Positions 1-8,355 of a stretch of 8,674 nt of DNA are shown here, piece by piece. A program made the translations under genes and the position numbers. Position 1 is the first letter of the stretch. Each line of letters starts with the position of its first letter. The notes below the pieces were generated by a model that was given only the letters and a program-made list of their open reading frames with translations, searched no databases and had not been told where the DNA came from. Source of the stretch: Caulobacteraceae bacterium (GTDB lineage Bacteria; Pseudomonadota; Alphaproteobacteria; Caulobacterales; Caulobacteraceae); NCBI GenBank assembly GCA_003136615.1, contig PLFA01000185.1:1-8674 (forward strand), in the 5' to 3' direction.

Positions 1-747
1 CCACCTGATCCGCTGGCCCGATAGGTGTCGGTGCGAACGTCGGCGGGATTGATGTCGATCTCGATCTTATCGTCGACCACGGGGAAGACCCAGATGGAGG
101 CGAAGCTAGTGTGACGCTTGGCGGCGGAGTCGAAGGGCGAGATGCGGACCAGCCGATGAACGCCGGCTTCACTCTTGAGCCAGCCATAAGCGTTCGGCCC
201 GCTGATCTTCACCGTGGCGGACTTTATCCCGACCTGCTCGCCGGAGGTTTCCTCAATGATCTCCACCTCCATGTCATGGGCATTGGCCCAACGGCTGTAC
301 ATGCGCAGCAGCATGTTGGCCCAATCAGTGGATTCGGTGCCTCCGGCGCCGGAATTGACCTCCAGATAGGCGTCCGCGCCATCCGCGTCGCCAGATAGCA
401 GGGCCTCCAACTCAGCCTTGGCGCCCAGGGCCTTCATGCCGGCGAGTTGGGCGGTGATCTCGTCCAGGGCCTCGGCGTCGCCCTCGGCGTCAGCCATCGC
501 GGCGAATTCCAGGGCATCGGAGAGTTCACGTTCCAGCTTCCGGACCCGCTCGATCTGATCACCCAGACGGGTGCGCTCGCGCATCAGGGACTGGGCGGCG
601 TCGGCGTCGTCCCAGAGGGTTGGATCCTCGACCTTGGCGTTCAGTTCATCGAGACGGGCGAGCGCGGGCTCCCAGTCAAAGACGCCTCCTGAGCAGCCCG
701 ATGGACTGCTCGATATCGGCCGACATGGCCTCGATATCCGCTCTCAT
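1..747 (-). CDS. prfB: Peptide chain release factor 2 (RF2), 3' end missing, with programmed +1 frameshift
   Basis: RF2 ends translation at UGA and UAA by hydrolysing peptidyl-tRNA in the ribosome. Reading starts at ATG 747 (MRADIEAMSAD...), meets an in-frame TGA at 678-676 after 23 codons, and continues in the +1 frame as DWEPALARLDELNAK. That frame then stays open to base 1. About 248 residues are visible of the roughly 365 usual for the family. Seen in the product are the family stretch SGAGGTESTDWANMLLRMY, the RF2-specific SPF tripeptide at residues 203-205 (E. coli 205-207) followed by DSAAKRHTSFAS, and the beginning of the catalytic GGQ loop (RASGSGG, residues about 244-250), where the window cuts the gene. 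The residue before GGQ is Ser rather than the usual Ala. A later in-frame ATG at 726 also precedes the frameshift site. The mrcA stop lies 63 bases upstream, so prfB is probably last in an amiC-mrcA-prfB transcript. Identity is very secure; the exact start is less so. Confidence 0.97.
675..690 (-). promoter_or_regulatory. prfB programmed +1 ribosomal frameshift site (autoregulatory)
   Basis: On the minus strand the sequence reads AGGAGG (690-685), CGT (684-682), CTT (681-679), TGA (678-676), C (675). This is the classical RF2 element: an internal Shine-Dalgarno, three bases, a slippery CUU in the P site, then UGA followed by C, which is a poor termination context. When RF2 is scarce, the ribosome pauses at UGA, shifts +1 and makes full-length RF2. 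When RF2 is plentiful, it terminates after 23 residues. The three-base spacing is the same as in E. coli prfB. The two frames on either side encode the RF2 N-terminus without a gap, so the TGA is not a sequencing error or a broken gene. Confidence 0.96.
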
Positions 748-810
748 AATCTTGTCACTTCATCCGCAATGGGCGCGCCCGATAGCCCGGACGGGGCCGG
801 AACACAATCG

Positions 811-3204
<2,394 letters not shown>

Positions 3205-3215
3205 GACCTGACGGA

Positions 3216-3220
3216 CCTCC
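3216..3220 (-). promoter_or_regulatory. Candidate ribosome binding site deciding the mrcA start
   Basis: GGAGG on the minus strand lies 11 bases before TTG 3204, a slightly long spacing. The only other upstream candidate, TTG 3258, has GAAGG directly abutting it, which is too close to work. An in-frame TGA at 3291-3289 rules out any earlier start. Confidence 0.45.
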
Positions 3221-3295
3221 GCGGGCCAATCTCTCCGCCGCTGGCGACTCCCTACCAACCTTCGGGGGAGACGCCAACGTCGCCTATATCAGGGA

Positions 3296-4678
3296 TCACT
3301 GCGAAGCGAGTTGAGCACGCGGCGCGAAATAGTCTTCGATGGCGTCGCCGACCTTGTCCATCATCTGCCGGCGTTTTTCAGGATCGGTCAGGCGCAGCTC
3401 GTCGGCCGGATTGGTGATGAAACCCATTTCCATCAGGACGGCGGGAACGTCAGGCGCCAGAAGCACGAAGTAATTGGCGTCCCGCTGGCTGCGCGGCAGG
3501 AGATCCACACTGCCGCTGAGATGGTCGAGCAGTATCCCGGCGAACTCCCCCGAGCGGTTCCGCGTGCTGCGCTGGGTCAGATCCAGAAGGATCTGGCTCA
3601 CCGCGGGATTGGTCCTCTGATCGCCGCCGCGCAGGAGGCTATCCTGCGGGCCCATCACATCATGAACCCGCGTCACGCCGCGGTCGGACACCGTGTAAAC
3701 GCTGGCTCCATGGGGCGTCGGATCGGCGCCGGCCGAGTCGCTGTGGAGGGAGATGAAGAGGTCCGCCTTGGCGCGGCGGGCGATCCGGACGCGCTCCTCC
3801 AGGGGGATGAAAACATCGGTGTCACGGGTCATGACCACACGATAGCGACCGGCGCGCTCCAGCCTCGCTTTCAGGTCCAGCGCGGCGGCGAGGTTGATGT
3901 CCTTCTCATTGCGCACAAGGCTCTGAGCGCCCACGTCGTGGCCGCCGTGGCCGGCGTCGATGACGATGACCTTGCGCTCGCTGGGGACGAGGCGCGGTTC
4001 CGGCTCGGTGTTGGAGACAGGGACGAGACGTGGCGACGCTGGAGACCGGGCCTTGGCCGTGGTCGTTGGAGCGGGGGCCTTAAGGTTATCGGCGACAGCG
4101 GTGACGCGCGGCGGCGCGAAAGCTACGCGCGGCGAGGGCGCAGGCGCCGTGCTGTCGGCGGGCGCGTCAAGGATGGCCAGGATATCGCCCGGTCCCAGAT
4201 CCAGAACATAGCGCCAGACCGTCACATCGCCGGACGGCGGGATAAGGAACCGGCGGGTGATCACCGCGCCGGTCACCAGATCAAGGGAGATTTTGGCGCC
4301 GCTCGCCGAAGGGCTGATCCGCCAATGGCTGACGAGACCCCGGCCCGCGCCCTCTTTCACCCCATCGGGCGTGACGTCATTGGCGAGGATCAGCAGATGA
4401 TCGCCCAGAGGTGTCGCCGTGATCCGTCGCGTCGGCGCACACGCCAGGTCCACCACGACGCGCGTGTTGGTCATGTCGCCGCCGAACCTTAAGCCCACGG
4501 GCGTGGGCGCGCGGGCGACGGGAGGCGCTAAGGCGCTGGCGGCAGGGCGCTCTGGCGTCAACGTGTGCATCTGGACGTCCAGGCCCTGCGCCACGGCGCC
4601 GCACGCCGCACCCAGGGCGAGAGCCGCGGCAAACGCCATCACCCATAGCCTGGCCCAAACAGACCCCATGGTCTCCAC
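3296..4678 (-). CDS. amiC: N-acetylmuramoyl-L-alanine amidase, AMIN plus Amidase_3 (AmiC-type)
   Basis: A periplasmic zinc amidase that removes stem peptides from peptidoglycan during septum splitting. Numbered from the GTG start chosen here (460 residues): signal peptide (hydrophobic AFAAALALGAACGAVAQ, cleavage near 31); an AMIN domain at about 60-170 (TRVVVDLACAPTRRITATPL); a Pro/Ala/Thr-rich linker at about 175-232; and Amidase_3 from about 236. Zinc ligands are His244 (DAGHGGHD), Glu258 (RNEKDINLA) and His312 (ISLHSDS); catalytic Glu417 lies in LMEMGFITN. The long segment between His312 and Glu417 includes the region that holds an autoinhibitory helix in the AmiB/AmiC family, so activation by a LytM factor is likely (inference). 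GTG 4678 is preferred because AGGAG (4688-4684) lies five bases upstream. Alternatives are ATG 4705, with no ribosome site and buried in a palindrome, and ATG 4669. mrcA follows after a gap of 37 to 91 bases, depending on its start. The usual alphaproteobacterial neighbour rne is not adjacent here. Confidence 0.93.
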   Translation of the reverse strand: METMGSVWARLWVMAFAAALALGAACGAVAQGLDVQMHTLTPERPAASALAPPVARAPTPVGLRFGGDMTNTRVVVDLACAPTRRITATPLGDHLLILANDVTPDGVKEGAGRGLVSHWRISPSASGAKISLDLVTGAVITRRFLIPPSGDVTVWRYVLDLGPGDILAILDAPADSTAPAPSPRVAFAPPRVTAVADNLKAPAPTTTAKARSPASPRLVPVSNTEPEPRLVPSERKVIVIDAGHGGHDVGAQSLVRNEKDINLAAALDLKARLERAGRYRVVMTRDTDVFIPLEERVRIARRAKADLFISLHSDSAGADPTPHGASVYTVSDRGVTRVHDVMGPQDSLLRGGDQRTNPAVSQILLDLTQRSTRNRSGEFAGILLDHLSGSVDLLPRSQRDANYFVLLAPDVPAVLMEMGFITNPADELRLTDPEKRRQMMDKVGDAIEDYFAPRAQLASQ

Positions 4679-4683
4679 GCGCA

Positions 4684-4688
4684 CTCCT
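4684..4688 (-). promoter_or_regulatory. Candidate ribosome binding site for amiC (GTG start)
   Basis: AGGAG on the minus strand lies five bases before GTG 4678 and is the only well-spaced Shine-Dalgarno near the gene. It is 11 to 14 bases too far to serve ATG 4669 well, and it lies downstream of ATG 4705. It therefore favours the GTG start, which leaves a compact and conventional signal peptide. Confidence 0.55.
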
Positions 4689-4698
4689 GACAGATCAA

Positions 4699-4714
4699 CG
4701 CGCATCTATGCGCG
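4699..4714. repeat. Perfect inverted repeat over the first amiC ATG
   Basis: CGCGCAT-ct-ATGCGCG is a perfect seven-base-arm palindrome. In RNA the realistic form is a six-pair stem with a four-base loop. It lies between the pobR stop (4734) and the preferred amiC GTG (4678) and contains ATG 4705. It could be a protein-binding site, a small hairpin in the pobR-amiC spacer, or chance in GC-rich DNA; it has no T-tract, so it does not look like a terminator. Confidence 0.4.
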
Positions 4715-4733
4715 CCCAGGCGTAGCCAAAGGG

Positions 4734-5636
4734 TTAAGGCGTCAGCGCCCTCCCTGCCGCGGTCCGAAAAGTCTTAGGCGAGCATCCCTCCATCTGTTTG
4801 AAGACACGGGAAAAATAGGCGGGATCCTCAAAGCCCAGATAATAGGCGGTCTCGGCGATGGTCATGTTCGAATAGATGAGCTGGCGTTTGGCCTCGAGAA
4901 TCAGACGGTCCTGCAGAAGGCGGATCGGCGGTTGGCGGGTGACTGATCGACAGGCGCGTCTGAGCCGTGTGGCGCTAACCCCTAGGCGCCGCGCGTAGGC
5001 GCCCATGTCGAGACCCGACAGGAACCCCGCCTCCACGGCCTCGCGAAACCGCGCCACGAGCCTCGCGGAGGAGACGGCAGCGGCGGGACCCACCGCATCG
5101 GCCTGATGGTTCAGGCGAAGACACTCCACCAGGACGGCCAACAGGTGACACTCGACGGCCGCGGCGTGGCCCGGCGCCGCCCAGGCCAGTTCGCGCTTTA
5201 GACACGAAAAACTGACGCTCACGGCCTCTGGGCGTGTGGGGATGAGCGTGACGGGCCGCGCGAAAAGCGCGCCAAAGCCACTTTCGCGAAGGGCGAGATC
5301 GCGCAGATAGCTTTCGGCGAGGGTGAGAACCATGCCTGTGGTCTCGGGGGCGAACACAAAGCCATGGACCACACCCGCCGGCACGATCAGGAGTGCGCCC
5401 GGGCCAAAATCCAGGGCCTGAGCGTCGGCGTTCATCATCCCGCCGCCCTCACGGATCAGAAAAATGTGATGGAGGTCGACATGAGCGTGAGCGCGAATAT
5501 TCCAATGATTGGGCCGGCTACGATCATCTAAGGCCTCGAGATGCAGGAACCGATCCGAGACCGCGCGCGGGGCCTCGCCATAGAGAAAAAAACTCGGGAT
5601 CGCGGCAGGTTTGGCAGTCAAAGGTGAGGGTTCCAA
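4734..5636 (-). CDS. pobR: AraC-family transcriptional regulator, PobR-like
   Basis: Probably the 4-hydroxybenzoate-responsive activator of the divergent pobA operon. The N-terminal half is a cupin-like effector domain (IPSFFLYGEAPRAV, NHWNIRAHAHVDLHHIFLI at 44-62, IVPAGVVHGF at 84-93). The C-terminal half has two helix-turn-helix units: about 207-231 (LDMGAYARRLGVSATRLRRA) and about 258-291, the AraC signature TIAETAYYLGFEDPAYFSR followed by CSPKTFR. The length of 300 residues is normal. No ATG exists near the N-terminus and an in-frame TAA lies just upstream, so translation must start at TTG 5636 or TTG 5621; neither has a convincing ribosome site. The family is certain. The PobR assignment rests on domain resemblance to AraC-type PobR and on its place opposite pobA. 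It is distinct from the IclR-type PobR of Acinetobacter. Its stop lies close upstream of amiC on the same strand. Confidence 0.9.
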   Translation of the reverse strand: MEPSPLTAKPAAIPSFFLYGEAPRAVSDRFLHLEALDDRSRPNHWNIRAHAHVDLHHIFLIREGGGMMNADAQALDFGPGALLIVPAGVVHGFVFAPETTGMVLTLAESYLRDLALRESGFGALFARPVTLIPTRPEAVSVSFSCLKRELAWAAPGHAAAVECHLLAVLVECLRLNHQADAVGPAAAVSSARLVARFREAVEAGFLSGLDMGAYARRLGVSATRLRRACRSVTRQPPIRLLQDRLILEAKRQLIYSNMTIAETAYYLGFEDPAYFSRVFKQMEGCSPKTFRTAAGRALTP

Positions 5637-5695
5637 GGAAGCTTAGAGTGAGCTCTTAACGGCGCCGACAGCGCCTGAAAAGTGCAAGAGATGGC

Positions 5696-5708
5696 ATGGA
5701 AACTCCAT
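5696..5708. repeat. Inverted repeat ATGGA-aac-TCCAT, possible operator
   Basis: Perfect five-base arms flank a three-base centre, near the middle of the divergent spacer. Overlapping outer arms GATGG (5690-5694) and CCATC (5705-5709) give a second register. The position suits a regulator binding between both promoters, but short palindromes are common and I see no second copy. Confidence 0.35.
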
Positions 5709-5737
5709 CGCCTTCTCGGGTCGTCACGGTAACCTCA

Positions 5738-5759
5738 GTTCAGAATTGGCCGATTGAAC
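5738..5759. repeat. Inverted repeat GTTCA-N12-TGAAC upstream of pobA
   Basis: Five-base arms at 5738-5742 and 5755-5759 are centred about 17 bases apart, roughly one and a half helical turns. The repeat ends ten bases before the pobA ribosome site, where an operator or the promoter itself would be expected. It is a candidate only. Confidence 0.3.
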
Positions 5760-5769
5760 GCCGGATATT

Positions 5770-5775
5770 GGGGAG
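5770..5775 (+). promoter_or_regulatory. pobA ribosome binding site (supports the TTG start)
   Basis: GGGGAG lies six bases before TTG 5782. With the conserved FAD-binding strand (VAIIGAGPAG) beginning at the fifth residue, this makes TTG the convincing initiation codon; no ATG is available upstream of the dinucleotide-binding motif. Confidence 0.8.
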
Positions 5776-5781
5776 CAAGGC

Positions 5782-6957
5782 TTGCGCACGCAGGTCGCCA
5801 TCATTGGGGCCGGGCCGGCCGGGCTTCTTTTGTCGCAACTCCTGCATGTGGCGGGGGTGAGCTGCGTACTTCTGGAGCAACGTGATCGCGCCTATGTGGA
5901 AGCGCGAATCCGCGCCGGGGTCCTTGAAGCGGGCACTGTAGATCTTTTGACGCGCGCGGGCGTGGACGAGCGCTTGCGCCGCGAGGGCCTTGTGCATGAC
6001 GGCTTCAAGCTTGGCCTGGACGGCGAAACCTTCAGCATCGATATCAAGGCGTTGACCGGTGGTTCACAGGTCGTGGTCTATGGCCAAACCGAGGTGACCA
6101 AGGATCTGATCCTGGCCTGCGTCGCGCGCCAGACACCGCTGATTTTCGAAGCCCTGGATGTGGCTTTGCATGATGTGGATAGTGACGCGCCCTATGTCTC
6201 CTTCACCCAGGACGGCGAGGCGAGACGCCTGGGGTGCGACTTCATCGCGGGGTGCGACGGCTTTCACGGCGTGAGCCGAGCGGCCATTCCCGAGGCGCTG
6301 CGAGAGACCTACGAGCGGGTATATCCGTTCGGCTGGCTCGGCATTCTGGCCGATGTGCCACCCTGCGATGACGAGCTGATCTATTCCAACCATGCCCGGG
6401 GTTTCGCCCTGGCGAGTATGCGCTCCCACACCCGCAGCCGGTATTATATCCAATGCGGTATGGGCGAGCGTCTCGAGGACTGGCCAGACACGCGCCTTTG
6501 GGATGAGTTGGCGCTGCGCTTAGGCCCCGAAGCCGCCGCGGGCATGACAACGGGTCCCGCCATTGAAAAGAGCATCGCACCCTTGAGGAGCTTTGTCTCC
6601 GAGCCCCTGCGCCACGGCCGGCTCTTCCTCGCCGGGGATTCAGCTCATATCGTGCCGCCGACGGGCGCCAAGGGGCTCAACCTGGCGGCGGCCGATATCC
6701 GGGTCCTGGCCGACGCCATGATCGGTTTCTATGAAAAGGGCGACACAGAGGGACTCGACGGCTATTCTGCGAAGGCTTTGGCGCGGGTGTGGAAGGCCTC
6801 GCGCTTTTCATGGTGGTTCACCAGCCTGACCCATAGGTTCCCGGACATGGACCCCCTCGCCCGAAAGATGCAACTCGCCGAGCTTGATTACATCCGAGGC
6901 TCCAGAGCCGCTCAGACCACCATGGCCGAGAACTATGTCGGCCTTCCCTTTGGATAA
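5782..6957 (+). CDS. pobA: 4-hydroxybenzoate 3-monooxygenase
   Basis: A flavoprotein (FAD) hydroxylase converting 4-hydroxybenzoate to protocatechuate with O2 and NAD(P)H in the cytoplasm. It has 391 residues against about 394 for the Pseudomonas enzyme. FAD motifs are GAGPAG (9-14), CDGFHGVSR (158-166) and AGDSAHIVPPTGAKGLNLA (284-302, with Asp286). The classical active-site residues fall at identical numbers: Arg44, Tyr201, Ser212, Arg214, Tyr222, Pro293, Asn300 and Tyr385. In the helix that sets NADPH or NADH preference, Tyr38, Arg42 and Arg44 are kept, but positions 33-34 are Gln-Arg instead of the Pseudomonas Arg-Gln, and 35-41 also differ. The start is TTG with a good ribosome site. It is the first gene of a plus-strand operon; the next gene begins 15 bases after its stop. 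Divergent pobR is the expected controller. Identity is very secure. Confidence 0.97.
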   Translation: MRTQVAIIGAGPAGLLLSQLLHVAGVSCVLLEQRDRAYVEARIRAGVLEAGTVDLLTRAGVDERLRREGLVHDGFKLGLDGETFSIDIKALTGGSQVVVYGQTEVTKDLILACVARQTPLIFEALDVALHDVDSDAPYVSFTQDGEARRLGCDFIAGCDGFHGVSRAAIPEALRETYERVYPFGWLGILADVPPCDDELIYSNHARGFALASMRSHTRSRYYIQCGMGERLEDWPDTRLWDELALRLGPEAAAGMTTGPAIEKSIAPLRSFVSEPLRHGRLFLAGDSAHIVPPTGAKGLNLAAADIRVLADAMIGFYEKGDTEGLDGYSAKALARVWKASRFSWWFTSLTHRFPDMDPLARKMQLAELDYIRGSRAAQTTMAENYVGLPFG

Positions 6958-6972
6958 TCCGCGCACCCAACC

Positions 6973-7689
6973 ATGACCGACAAAATCTTCAAGACCGCCG
7001 ACGCCGCCCTTGAGGGCCTTTTGTTCGACGGGATGACCATCATGTCAGGCGGCTTTGGCCTATCGGGAAACCCCGAGAACCTCATCCCGGCCATAAAGCG
7101 GTCCGGGGTGAAGAATCTGACTGTCATCTCCAATAATTGCGGGGCCGATGGTTTTGGGCTGTGGATGCTGCTCGACAATGGCCAGATCAAGAAGATGATC
7201 AGCTCTTATGTCGGAGAGAACAAACTCTTCGAGCAGCTCTACCTGTCCGGCGAGCTTGAGCTGGAACTGAACCCCCAGGGCACCCTGGCGGAGCGTATCA
7301 GGGCTGGCGGCGCGGGAATTCCCGCCTTCTATACGAAGACCGGGGTCGGGACCGTGGTCGCGGAAGGAAAACCGCTGGAGGACTTCGAGGGTGAGACCTA
7401 TGTCCGCGAAACCTGGCTCCGGGCTGACGTGGCGATCATCAAGGCCTGGAAAGCTGACCCTGAGGGCAACCTCGTCTATCGAAAGACAGCTCGCAATTTC
7501 AATCCCGTCATGGCCACCGCGGGCAAGGTCACAGTGGTTGAGGTCGAGCAGATCGTCCCCCCCGGCGCACTGGAGCCGGATACAATCCACACGCCCGGCA
7601 TCTACGTGGACCGGATCATTCGCGGCGAGGTCTATGAGAAGCGGATCGAGCGCCTCACCACCCGTAAGCGTGAGAAGGAGACTGTCTGA
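6973..7689 (+). CDS. pcaI: CoA-transferase subunit A, probably 3-oxoadipate CoA-transferase alpha
   Basis: The alpha half of a family I CoA-transferase. In this operon it should activate 3-oxoadipate using succinyl-CoA, the step before thiolysis. Of 238 residues, seen are the GGFGLSGNPENLI motif (26-38), NLTVISNNCGADGFG (48-62), MISSYVGENKLFE (75-87) and PQGTLAERIRAGGAGIPAFY (101-120). These match the SCOT/ScoA group (succinyl-CoA:3-ketoacid transferase) better than Pseudomonas PcaI, whose motif as I recall it is GGFGTAG. Family and subunit are secure; substrate is inferred from context, so scoA is the alternative name. The C-terminus ends in a charged extension (KRIERLTTRKREKETV). Its ATG has no recognisable Shine-Dalgarno, although pobA ends only 15 bases upstream, which suggests re-initiation. 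Its TGA shares one base with the next gene's ATG. Confidence 0.9.
   Translation: MTDKIFKTADAALEGLLFDGMTIMSGGFGLSGNPENLIPAIKRSGVKNLTVISNNCGADGFGLWMLLDNGQIKKMISSYVGENKLFEQLYLSGELELELNPQGTLAERIRAGGAGIPAFYTKTGVGTVVAEGKPLEDFEGETYVRETWLRADVAIIKAWKADPEGNLVYRKTARNFNPVMATAGKVTVVEVEQIVPPGALEPDTIHTPGIYVDRIIRGEVYEKRIERLTTRKREKETV
7675..7680 (+). promoter_or_regulatory. pcaJ ribosome binding site inside pcaI
   Basis: AAGGAG within the last codons of the alpha subunit lies eight bases before ATG 7689. It is the strongest ribosome site in the operon and supports coupled translation of the two transferase subunits. Confidence 0.7.
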
Positions 7690-8339
7690 TGGCCTGGACG
7701 CGGGATGACATCGCCGCGCGGGCTGCCAGGGAGCTGCGCGACGGCTATTATGTAAACCTAGGCATCGGCATCCCCACCCTTGTGGCCAATCATATTCCGG
7801 CTGGAATGAACGTCACGCTGCAAAGCGAGAACGGCATGCTGGGCATGGGCCCCTTTCCCTATGAAGGCGAGGAAGATCCTGATCTGATCAACGCGGGAAA
7901 GCAGACCATTACGGAGCTTCCAACCTCCAGTTTCTTTTCCTCCGCCGACAGCTTCGCCATGATCCGCGGCGGCCATATCGACCTGACCATCCTAGGCGCC
8001 ATGGAAGTGGCGGCGAATGGCGATATCGCCAATTGGACGATCCCAGGAAAGATGCTGAAGGGCATGGGCGGCGCCATGGACCTGGTGGCGGGCGTGCGGC
8101 GCGTGGTGGTGGTCATGGAGCACGCCAACAAGGCCGGCGAATCCAAGATTTTGCCGCGCTGCAGCCTGCCCCTTACCGGCGCGGCCTGCGTGGACCTGGT
8201 GATCACCGACCTGGCTGTTTTCGATGTGGATCGCGCCGGTGGTGGCATGACGCTTCTAGAGTTGGCCCCGGGTGTCAGCCTGTCCGAAGTCGAAGCCAAG
8301 ACGGCCGCGCCGTTCCGGACGGCGCTGAAGGCGGCGTGA
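7689..8339 (+). CDS. pcaJ: CoA-transferase subunit B, probably 3-oxoadipate CoA-transferase beta
   Basis: The catalytic beta half of the same family I transferase. Of 216 residues, the N-terminus MAWTRDDIAARAARELRDG, NLGIGIPTLVANHIPAGM (23-40) and LQSENGMLGMGPFPYEGEE (44-62) are typical of SCOT-type subunit B. Glu47 in the SENG motif is the residue that forms the glutamyl-CoA thioester in the family. Later motifs are INAGKQTITELP, MIRGGHIDLTILGAMEVA and IPGKMLKGMGGAMDLVAGVRRVVVVMEH, which were each read as shorter pieces of one continuous match. The start overlaps the preceding stop (TGATG), and AAGGAG at 7675-7680 lies eight bases upstream, so the two subunits are translationally coupled, as expected for an equimolar complex. 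As with subunit A, resemblance is closer to ScoB than to Pseudomonas PcaJ; the pca role comes from the neighbours. Confidence 0.9.
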   Translation: MAWTRDDIAARAARELRDGYYVNLGIGIPTLVANHIPAGMNVTLQSENGMLGMGPFPYEGEEDPDLINAGKQTITELPTSSFFSSADSFAMIRGGHIDLTILGAMEVAANGDIANWTIPGKMLKGMGGAMDLVAGVRRVVVVMEHANKAGESKILPRCSLPLTGAACVDLVITDLAVFDVDRAGGGMTLLELAPGVSLSEVEAKTAAPFRTALKAA

Positions 8340-8355
8340 GCTAGAGGGACGCCGG

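Larger units (their letters stand above)
5637..5781. promoter_or_regulatory. Divergent pobR/pobA control region
   Basis: These 145 bases between two outward-facing TTG starts must hold the promoters of both pobR and the pobA operon. Visible structures are GGCGC-cgaca-GCGCC (5661-5675), ATGGA-aac-TCCAT (5696-5708, with overlapping GATGG/CCATC arms at 5690-5709) and GTTCA-N12-TGAAC (5738-5759). AraC-type activators usually bind direct half-sites; two TGGC-containing stretches occur at 5692 and 5747 but are too short to call. GATATT at 5764-5769 resembles a -10 box, yet no well-spaced -35 goes with it, and it would sit too close to the start codon. Operator identity is therefore unresolved. Confidence 0.6.

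Noticed and set aside
676..678. prfB read as a pseudogene because of the in-frame TGA
   Set aside because: The stop sits in the exact AGGAGG/CTT TGA C context of RF2 recoding, and the +1 frame continues the protein without loss.
771..780. GGGCGCGCCC palindrome between mrcA and prfB, as a possible terminator or operator
   Set aside because: It has no loop and no T-tract, and a 10-base GC palindrome is common by chance at this GC content. Nothing else in the 63-base gap supports a regulatory role.
3311..4492. 393-codon plus-strand open frame opposite amiC
   Set aside because: It mirrors the amidase codons, has low-complexity Arg/Gly/Ala composition, and has no family motif or ribosome site that would outweigh the conserved gene.
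5692..5750. Two TGGC half-sites as AraC-type direct repeats
   Set aside because: Four shared bases 55 bp apart are not enough to separate from chance.
5739..5769. A sigma-70-like promoter for pobA (TTCAGA or TTGGCC with GATATT)
   Set aside because: The spacers are 19 and 12 bases, the -35 matches are poor, and the -10 would lie only 12 bases before the start codon, overlapping the ribosome-site region.
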